Shown here: positions 5,901 to 9,760 of the stretch, in pieces
Layout of the letters: each line of letters opens with the position of its first letter
Numbering within the stretch: the stretch's first letter is position 1
From: an uncultured Streptococcus sp.
GTDB lineage: Bacteria; Bacillota; Bacilli; Lactobacillales; Streptococcaceae
DNA length: 9,760 nucleotides
Assembly: GCA_902470035.1 (NCBI GenBank)
Contig: CABREZ010000052.1
Coordinates: 1 to 9,760, forward strand
Direction of reading: 5' to 3'
Notes under the pieces: generated by a model
The model's database searches: none
What the model was told of the DNA's origin: nothing
What the model saw: only the letters and a program-made list of their open reading frames with translations
Program-made: the position numbers and the translations under genes

Positions 5901-7420
5901 AACCAGTCTTGACTTCAGGTTATACGACCAAGAAGGATGGGGTAGAAACCTTCTATGCTCGTAAAACAAAAGATGTTGGCAATGGTGGAATCTTACGAGA
6001 GCAAGTCTTCTATGTCAAAGCCTTTGATGAAGAGGGGACCTTGGTTAAGGAGGGGAAAGATGGCCTAGGGAAGACTAGCCGCTTTGAAAACCGTGTCTAT
6101 TTAACGGCAAATGAGGATGGTGGCTATACTCTTCCAGAAGGAATCAGTAAAGACTTACTTTACTATGTGGTAGAAGACTACGCTGGAAACCGCGACTTTG
6201 CCTCTCTTGCTAATTTTGCAGGTACTGAAGATAGTGGCCGGATTAAGGTGTCAGTCCTAGATGCCGATACACATCAAGAATTAGATACCGATTTTGTCTA
6301 CCGTATCAAGGATGATCAAGGACAGTATGTCAACTTAGACAAAGGGAAAGAAATCAATTTTCTTAAGTTTGGTAGCTACGTGGCAGAACTCTTTGCCTAT
6401 GACAAATCAGATCTGAAACTCGTCAGCGAACGAACTCAGAAATTTGAAATCACTGCAGAGGATAGCTTTAAGACCATCGAATTCTTGGCCAAAGAGATTG
6501 TCACTGCACCTTTGAGTCTGGTCTTTGATCAAGCAGTACCAAGAACAACACCAGTTGTCTTGAAAAATCAAGCTGGTGAAACCTTTGTTCTTCCAGTTCA
6601 ACGCTACGGCAAGAATGCGTTTGGAAAAGATGTTCCAGTTGGAACCTATACGATTTCAGTCAGTCTACCAACAGGCTATGAGTTGTTTGAGGATGCACCG
6701 TCTGTGACCGTTCTAGCAGGCCAAAACAATCTTGCAAAACTATCTGTTGTCATTAAGACTCAATTGTTGCAATTGTTGGCCCAACAAGCGAACTTGACCA
6801 GCACTCCTCAGTACTTTAATGCAACAAGTGAAAAACGTTTAGCCTATGATGCAGCTTATCAAGAAGCTCAGAAAGCTCTTGCGACTAAGTTATCACAAGC
6901 AGAAGTTAACCAAATCTTTTCAAATATTGGATTGGTTACAAGTCAATTAGACGGAAAAGAGACTGATTTTACAGCACTAAAATCAGCCATTGCTGCCTAT
7001 GATGTAACCTCAAAAACAGGTCGCTATGCTAACGCTAAGGATTCCACTCGACGTGCTTTTGATCAAAGCTTTAAGGAATTGGCCCTCTTGCTCGTCCGTG
7101 AAGGTGTGACACAAGAGCAAATCAACCAAGCACTTGCGAATTATCAGGTAGCTAATCAACAGCTAAATGGAAAAACAACCGATTTTTCAAGTCTGAAGAA
7201 ATTGATTGCCGCAGAACTCCAGTTCCAAGCTAAGAATGCGAAGTTTATCTATGCAGCGGATAAGGTGAAGGTAAACTACCTGCAAGCCTTTATCCGTGCT
7301 CAAGCTGTACTGGCTAATCCTGGTGCTAGTCAACAGGAAGTCAAGGCGGTATTAGCTGAGGTTAAATCTGCTAAGAAAAAATTAAATGGGAAAAAACCAA
7401 AGGTTGTAAAACGCCCATAA
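2930..7420 (+). CDS. Secreted C5a-peptidase-like subtilase (S8 family) with FIVAR repeats and no LPXTG anchor
   Basis: A 1496-residue extracellular serine protease. Seen in order: a YSIRK-like signal peptide (FSLRKYKFGVASVLLGS, residues 6-22) with likely cleavage after VSA (A33); an Ala/Glu/Lys/Pro-rich spacer to about 165; an S8 catalytic domain with D197 (VIDSG), H263 (SHGMHVTG), oxyanion N365 (AAGNS) and S591 (GTSMASPH); a PA insert (about 430-545, between N and S); an Fn3-like domain from about 663 to 790; further beta modules with SPDGDGNKD (880-888), a probable Ca site as in ScpA; and three FIVAR-like helical repeats from about 1277. The end is Lys-rich and has no LPXTG or membrane segment. 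Relatives (ScpA/C5a peptidase, PrtS, PrtA, SspA) cleave host proteins or casein at the surface; the substrate here is unknown. AGGGGG six bases upstream supports the start. All catalytic residues are present. It is a single-gene unit with its own promoter and terminator. Confidence 0.95.
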   Translation: MSKQRFSLRKYKFGVASVLLGSVLVFGAGNVSADEAKQPETAVVASVEANPASPSESASPVTNQASEQPTDSVVENGKVIDEPASSDKGVATPSVESDSQVLAPEAKTEAQATEKQSEVLTKIEDKTVKKAIEGQEKTEVKPSSTEEKDEAKPATEARAEKKAEDKPTSISSNAIINVPQTWEKGYKGEGTVVAVIDSGLDVYHEVLRISDPTKGKFKNQTELETAKKAAGIDYGKWYSDKVVFAYDYMDGDDNIKEKDHDSHGMHVTGIATGNPDKKAGDGNYVYGVAPEAQVMFMRVFSDRSGSTSDVVYVKAIDDAVALGADVINMSLGSGTGSTVNASPAVREAIQRARAKGVSVVIAAGNSNTYGYGYNKPSAENPDYGVVGSPSTVEESISVASVNDSFVTEEVFTVRGLEENADLDKGKFTYTAAETDANFENGKEYNYVDAGLGRESDLESLDLTGKVALIKRGEITFSDKVANVYKKGAIGALIYNSVEGANVKMGLEGDAKKIPAVFISKRYGEAIKNKDYKIVFDGSLDNRPNPDAGKMSEFSSWGVSTDGQLKPDVTAPGGSIFSSLNDNSYGSISGTSMASPHVAGVSALVKEYLQAHHPELSPEELSATVKALIMSTAKPHFNKETGAYTSVRQQGAGIVDTAAAVSTDLYVTNEDAYPSVTLGNVEDRFSFDVTVHNISDRDRELKMIVNTTTDDVKDDHFTLKPRKLTETVWPNVTVKAHSSQTVTVTVDASKFAEELSKLMPNGYFLEGFVRFVDPADDGDVVSIPFMGFRGSFQDIPAVEKPIYNLVREGKSGFYYDVPESKHVPSKANVTSLVSNANDVLYSTAKKETAERSPIVLGTVETPEGLNVLHLDAYGNVRLAISPDGDGNKDYVQYRAVVLRNLNNMKAAVYKADDQAFANPVWTSTGAFSARKNYFDGRGKRSYLVDNTAWEGTDAKGEKVADGHYVYEVRYTPAVPGAEEQVVRFNLQIDTQKPVLTSGYTTKKDGVETFYARKTKDVGNGGILREQVFYVKAFDEEGTLVKEGKDGLGKTSRFENRVYLTANEDGGYTLPEGISKDLLYYVVEDYAGNRDFASLANFAGTEDSGRIKVSVLDADTHQELDTDFVYRIKDDQGQYVNLDKGKEINFLKFGSYVAELFAYDKSDLKLVSERTQKFEITAEDSFKTIEFLAKEIVTAPLSLVFDQAVPRTTPVVLKNQAGETFVLPVQRYGKNAFGKDVPVGTYTISVSLPTGYELFEDAPSVTVLAGQNNLAKLSVVIKTQLLQLLAQQANLTSTPQYFNATSEKRLAYDAAYQEAQKALATKLSQAEVNQIFSNIGLVTSQLDGKETDFTALKSAIAAYDVTSKTGRYANAKDSTRRAFDQSFKELALLLVREGVTQEQINQALANYQVANQQLNGKTTDFSSLKKLIAAELQFQAKNAKFIYAADKVKVNYLQAFIRAQAVLANPGASQQEVKAVLAEVKSAKKKLNGKKPKVVKRP
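6758..7417 (+). repeat. Three FIVAR-like repeats and Lys-rich tail in the protease
   Basis: Three degenerate repeats of about 71-73 residues end the protease. Matching anchor positions are QY/RY/KF at residues 1294, 1365 and 1438, and LDGKETDF, LNGKTTDF and LNGKKPKV with D1341, N1413 and N1486. Each reads as a predicted three-helix unit with a conserved aromatic-Asp/Leu-x-x-aromatic core. Basicity rises toward the end: the last 20 residues hold eight Lys and one Arg. FIVAR modules occur in many Gram-positive surface proteins. The basic last repeat resembles the Lys-rich wall-associated C terminus of Lactobacillus PrtB. Confidence 0.75.
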
Positions 7421-7448
7421 CAGTCACCTTTCTTTGAAAGGATTTGCG

Positions 7449-7483
7449 ACAAGTCTGAAACAACTGTTTCAGACTTGTTTTTT
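7449..7483 (+). terminator. Terminator of the surface protease
   Basis: A perfect 13-bp stem, 7449-7461 with 7466-7478, and loop AACT, followed by a T tract to 7483. A small extra hairpin (7427-7432 with 7436-7441) precedes it. The next promoter's -35 begins two bases later. Confidence 0.93.
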
Positions 7484-7484
7484 G

Positions 7485-7513
7485 TTTACACTCGAATAGA
7501 AATCTGCTATAAT
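7485..7513 (+). promoter_or_regulatory. Promoter of the glycyl-tRNA synthetase operon
   Basis: TTTACA (7485-7490), a 17-base spacer and TATAAT (7508-7513) with an extended -10 TGC (7505-7507). Transcription should begin near 7520, at the foot of T-box Stem I. Confidence 0.85.
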
Positions 7514-7519
7514 ACTAGT

Positions 7520-7715
7520 CAAGAAAGAAAGGCTTATGGCGTTTTTTTAGCGAGCTTGGGATAGTGAAAGCCAAGTGGAACAAGATAGGCAAGTGGCGCT
7601 TTCTCTCAGTAAAAAGCTGAGTACAGTAGAATAAAATGAAGTAATAAATTAGGGTGGAACCGCGTTTCTGACGCCCCTAGTCGCAAGGCTTGGGTGTTGA
7701 AATTCGGTTCTTTTT
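7520..7715 (+). promoter_or_regulatory. Glycine T-box riboswitch (tRNA-Gly sensing leader)
   Basis: Seen: the T-box sequence AGGGTGGAACCGCG at 7651-7664. Its TGGA bulge (7655-7658) is complementary to a UCCA tRNA 3' end, as expected for tRNA-Gly with discriminator U; most T-boxes have TGGT. Stem I spans about 7522-7604 (AGAAAG with CTTTCT at its base). A candidate GGC Gly specifier codon followed by A lies at 7588-7591. A small Stem III is at 7605-7621 (CTCAG/CTGAG). The antiterminator pairs AGGG (7651-7654) with CCCT (7675-7678). The competing terminator pairs GAACCG (7657-7662) with CGGTTC (7705-7710) and has TTTTT at 7711-7715. The leader is short (about 195 bases) and shows no Stem II, as in the glyQS class. 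Uncharged tRNA-Gly would permit readthrough into the GFA-domain gene, glyQ and glyS. Confidence 0.92.
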
Positions 7716-7749
7716 GAATTCGTCTAATGCCTAAGTAGAAAGGAGTACA

Positions 7750-8121
7750 ATGCTTAAAGGATCTTGTTTATGTAAAGCAGTGACTTACACTCTAGATGAG
7801 GAATTATCTGAATTAGTTTTTTGCCACTGTTCATTCTGTCGGAAAGCAACTGCGTCTGCCTATACAGTTAATGCTAAAGTTAGCAGTAAAAATCTAGTAT
7901 TGCATGGAAAAGAAAAGCTTGTTACGTATAGTTCTTCTCCAGGAAAACAGCGTTATTACTGCCAGAACTGTCATAGTCAAATTTTCACTGTTCAAGAAAA
8001 TATACCAGAAGTCTGTGCTTTGAAATTAGGTACAATAGATGAATGTGATCAGAATTTACAAACTATTCCCAAACGTCATATTTTTCAGGATCCAGCTTTT
8101 TCTTGGTTGCTTGATAAATAA
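7750..8121 (+). CDS. GFA/CENP-V domain zinc protein
   Basis: A 123-residue protein of the glutathione-dependent formaldehyde-activating (GFA, CENP-V/GFA) fold. Seen: GSCLC (C6, C8) and CQNC (C71, C74), matching the four structural-zinc cysteines of Gfa, and CHCSFCRK (C25, C27, C30), matching its second, catalytic-site zinc. Family members have been proposed to bind S-hydroxymethylglutathione, but for most bacterial homologues the reaction is unproven. I would not call this a formaldehyde enzyme without assay. AGGAG (7741-7745) sits four bases before the ATG. It is the first gene after the glycine T-box and ends 35 bases before glyQ, so its mRNA should rise when tRNA-Gly is uncharged, with no terminator between it and glyQ. 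That placement is its oddest feature. Confidence 0.85.
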   Translation: MLKGSCLCKAVTYTLDEELSELVFCHCSFCRKATASAYTVNAKVSSKNLVLHGKEKLVTYSSSPGKQRYYCQNCHSQIFTVQENIPEVCALKLGTIDECDQNLQTIPKRHIFQDPAFSWLLDK

Positions 8122-8156
8122 ACCTAAAAAGATAATATAAAATAAAGGAGTAAAAT

Positions 8157-9074
8157 ATGTCCAATAAACTAACCTTCCAAGAAATTATTTTGACTTTGCA
8201 ACAATACTGGAATGACCAGGGTTGTATGCTCATGCAGGCTTATGATAATGAAAAAGGTGCGGGAACAATGAGTCCTTACACTTTCCTTCGTGCTATTGGT
8301 CCCGAGCCATGGAATGCGGCTTATGTAGAGCCATCACGTCGTCCAGCTGATGGACGTTACGGAGAAAACCCAAACCGTCTTTACCAACACCACCAATTCC
8401 AAGTGGTGATGAAACCATCACCATCAAACATCCAAGAACTCTACCTTGAGTCATTGGAAAAATTGGGTATCAATCCTTTGGAGCACGATATCCGCTTCGT
8501 TGAAGACAACTGGGAAAACCCATCAACTGGTTCAGCTGGTCTTGGTTGGGAAGTTTGGCTTGACGGTATGGAAATCACTCAGTTCACCTACTTCCAACAA
8601 GTTGGTGGATTGGCAACTGGTCCGGTAACTTCTGAGGTCACTTACGGCTTGGAGCGTTTAGCTTCTTATATCCAAGAAGTAGATTCTGTTTACGATATTG
8701 AGTGGGCTCCAGGCGTTAAATACGGAGAAATCTTCCTTCAACCAGAATATGAACACTCAAAATACAGTTTTGAAGTTTCTGACCAAGACATGCTTCTTGA
8801 AAACTTCGAAAAATTTGAAAAAGAAGCAGGACGTGCTTTGGAATTGGGACTTGTTCACCCTGCCTATGACTACGTTTTGAAATGTTCACATACCTTCAAC
8901 TTGCTTGATGCTCGTGGAGCAGTATCCGTTACAGAACGTGCCGGTTACATTGCCCGCATCCGTAACTTGGCCCGTGTCGTAGCAAAAACCTTCGTCGCAG
9001 AACGCAAGAAACTCGGTTACCCACTTCTTGACGAAGCCACACGCGCAAAACTCCTAGCAGAAGAGGAAGAATAA
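8157..9074 (+). CDS. glyQ: Glycyl-tRNA synthetase alpha subunit
   Basis: The 305-residue catalytic alpha chain of the bacterial alpha2beta2 class II glycyl-tRNA synthetase. It activates glycine with ATP and, with GlyS, charges tRNA-Gly in the cytosol. Seen: the highly conserved N-terminal LTFQEIILTLQQYW, FLRAIGPEPWNAAYVEPS from residue 43, the motif-2 area RYGENPNRLYQHHQFQV (67-83), GWEVWLDGMEITQFTYFQQ (130-148) and motif 3 YGLERL (163-168). Full family length with no lesion. AAAGGAG (8144-8150) lies six bases before the ATG. Downstream, glyS does not overlap as in many operons but follows after 208 bases that fold almost entirely into RNA structure (9091-9254). Confidence 0.98.
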   Translation: MSNKLTFQEIILTLQQYWNDQGCMLMQAYDNEKGAGTMSPYTFLRAIGPEPWNAAYVEPSRRPADGRYGENPNRLYQHHQFQVVMKPSPSNIQELYLESLEKLGINPLEHDIRFVEDNWENPSTGSAGLGWEVWLDGMEITQFTYFQQVGGLATGPVTSEVTYGLERLASYIQEVDSVYDIEWAPGVKYGEIFLQPEYEHSKYSFEVSDQDMLLENFEKFEKEAGRALELGLVHPAYDYVLKCSHTFNLLDARGAVSVTERAGYIARIRNLARVVAKTFVAERKKLGYPLLDEATRAKLLAEEEE

Positions 9075-9090
9075 CGAGAGCGTATTAGAT

Positions 9091-9114
9091 GGGATTGGCT
9101 GATCGAGCAATCCT
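9091..9114 (+). other. Extra hairpin before structured RNA copy 2
   Basis: GGATTG (9092-9097) pairs with CAATCC (9108-9113), extendable by a G-T pair, around a 10-base loop. It lies directly upstream of the large fold in the glyQ-glyS gap. It may be part of that fold or independent. Confidence 0.4.
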
Positions 9115-9120
9115 AAAGAA

Positions 9121-9254
9121 CCAGTTGCCGCAGTGATAAAGGTATCGTTAGAGAAACTAACGATACCAGGCAAAATTGGAGACCTTAGGCTCCAATTTTA
9201 GCAATGAAACGACGAAGTCGGTTGCTTGCGTGCCAATCACATAAGGCAAACTGG
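9121..9254 (+). ncRNA. Structured RNA element, copy 2, between glyQ and glyS
   Basis: Seen: a closing stem, CCAGTT (9121-9126) with AACTGG (9249-9254), extendable by GCC/GGC with one bulged A. Inside it are an 11-bp perfect hairpin (9141-9151 with 9157-9167, loop AGAAA); a 10-bp perfect hairpin (9172-9181 with 9190-9199) with loop ACCTTAGG; and a hairpin with CGAC/GTCG around a GAA loop (9210-9220) on an outer GCAA/TTGC stem (9201-9204 with 9222-9225). TCACATAAGG (9237-9246) follows, and its TAAGG is complementary to loop bases CCTTA (9183-9187). The same architecture occurs at 1-99 with the same loops and different but still paired stems. No T tract follows, so it should be read through into glyS. 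Inference: an intercistronic element affecting mRNA processing, stability or GlyS output, or a dispersed RNA repeat. Confidence 0.78.
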
Positions 9255-9282
9255 AAAAAAAGATATTTTTCGGAGAAAAAAC

Positions 9283-9760
9283 ATGACAAAAAACTTATTA
9301 GTAGAACTTGGACTTGAAGAGTTGCCAGCCTACGTTGTCACACCAAGTGAAAAACAACTCGGTGAGAAAATGGCAGCCTTCTTGGATGACAACCGTCTTT
9401 CATACGAAAGCATTCAAACCTTCTCAACACCACGTCGTTTGGCAGTCCGTGTGATTGGTTTGGCTGATCAACAATCTGATTTGACCGAAGATTTTAAAGG
9501 ACCTTCTAAGAAAATTGCCTTGGATGCAGATGGAAACTTCTCAAAAGCGGCACAAGGATTCGTCCGTGGGAAAGGCTTGACGGTTGATGATATTGAATTC
9601 CGTGAAGTCAAAGGTGAAGAGTACGTTTATGTCACTAAGCACGAAGCTGGAAAACCAGCTAAAGAAGTCTTGGCTGGCGTTCCAGAAGTGCTTGCTTCAT
9701 TGACCTTCCCTGTCAGCATGCACTGGGCTAACAACACATTTGAATACATTCGCCCAGTTC
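9283..9760 (+). CDS. glyS: Glycyl-tRNA synthetase beta subunit (5' part, runs off window)
   Basis: The first 159 codons of the beta chain, open to the window end. The full protein is usually near 680 residues. The beta subunit binds tRNA-Gly and, with GlyQ, forms the active tetramer. Seen: the family's N terminus LLVELGLEELPAYVVTPS (residues 5-22), TPRRLAVRV (about 49-57), FKGPSKK and the conserved AAQGFVRGKGL stretch. GGAG (9272-9275) sits seven bases before the ATG. It is co-transcribed with glyQ from the T-box promoter, since I see no separate promoter or terminator in the 9075-9282 gap. Confidence 0.96.
   Translation, partial: MTKNLLVELGLEELPAYVVTPSEKQLGEKMAAFLDDNRLSYESIQTFSTPRRLAVRVIGLADQQSDLTEDFKGPSKKIALDADGNFSKAAQGFVRGKGLTVDDIEFREVKGEEYVYVTKHEAGKPAKEVLAGVPEVLASLTFPVSMHWANNTFEYIRPV

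Noticed and set aside
7418..7448. A frameshifted LPXTG anchor after the protease stop
   Set aside because: No frame after 7420 encodes LPXTG or a hydrophobic stretch, and the terminator stem starts at 7449.
9255..9282. A terminator or second promoter just before glyS
   Set aside because: The A-rich then T-rich tract (9255-9270) could form only a weak A-T hairpin with no tail, and no -35/-10 pair is visible.
1..9760. BOX, RUP or IS-type mobile repeats, CRISPR array or tRNA genes
   Set aside because: I looked for transposase frames, terminal repeats, regularly spaced repeats and tRNA-like cloverleafs and saw none. The T-box contacts tRNA but is not one.

Overview
The window looks like a chromosomal segment of a low-GC Gram-positive coccus, most likely an oral (mitis-group) Streptococcus. 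The basis is the YSIRK-type signal peptide on a giant C5a-peptidase-like subtilase, a tRNA-Gly T-box ahead of glyQ/glyS (the alpha2beta2 bacterial glycyl-tRNA synthetase), AAAGGAG-type ribosome binding sites and TTTACA/TATAAT promoters. The species assignment is inference. All genes are on the + strand and I see no tRNA, rRNA, IS element or CRISPR array.

Layout: (1) 1-160 is the 3' part of a structured RNA element followed by a terminator. (2) 199-1523 is the nagA unit: a NagR/dre-like operator, a strong promoter, N-acetylglucosamine-6-phosphate deacetylase and a terminator hairpin. (3) 1551-2728 is a two-gene unit: a 75-residue two-helix membrane protein and an aldo/keto reductase one base apart, closed by a strong terminator. 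(4) 2729-7483 is a monocistronic surface protease. Its regulatory region is AT-rich and has a perfect match to the VicR/WalR box. The 1496-residue subtilase has a PA insert, Fn3-like modules and three FIVAR-like repeats, ends in a Lys-rich tail and lacks an LPXTG motif. (5) 7485-9760 is a glycine-responsive operon: promoter, T-box, a GFA-type zinc protein, glyQ and the 5' end of glyS, which runs off the window.

The most interesting structure is not a gene. A complex RNA fold occurs twice in the same orientation, at 1-99 (truncated by the window start) and at 9121-9254 (complete, between glyQ and glyS). Both copies have a 10-bp hairpin with the identical octanucleotide loop ACCTTAGG on stems that differ in sequence but keep pairing. 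Both then have a hairpin with a GAA loop, and then TCAC[C/A]TAAGG, whose TAAGG is complementary to the octaloop (predicted pseudoknot). The complete copy also shows a closing long-range stem and an 11-bp hairpin. This covariation between two copies only 9 kb apart argues for a real, possibly dispersed, structured RNA family. I could not assign it to a named family from memory.

Functionally, the window joins amino-sugar catabolism (nagA), a small redox/membrane unit, an extracellular protease and tRNA-Gly charging. They appear to be independent transcription units, each with its own promoter and, except for the last, its own terminator.
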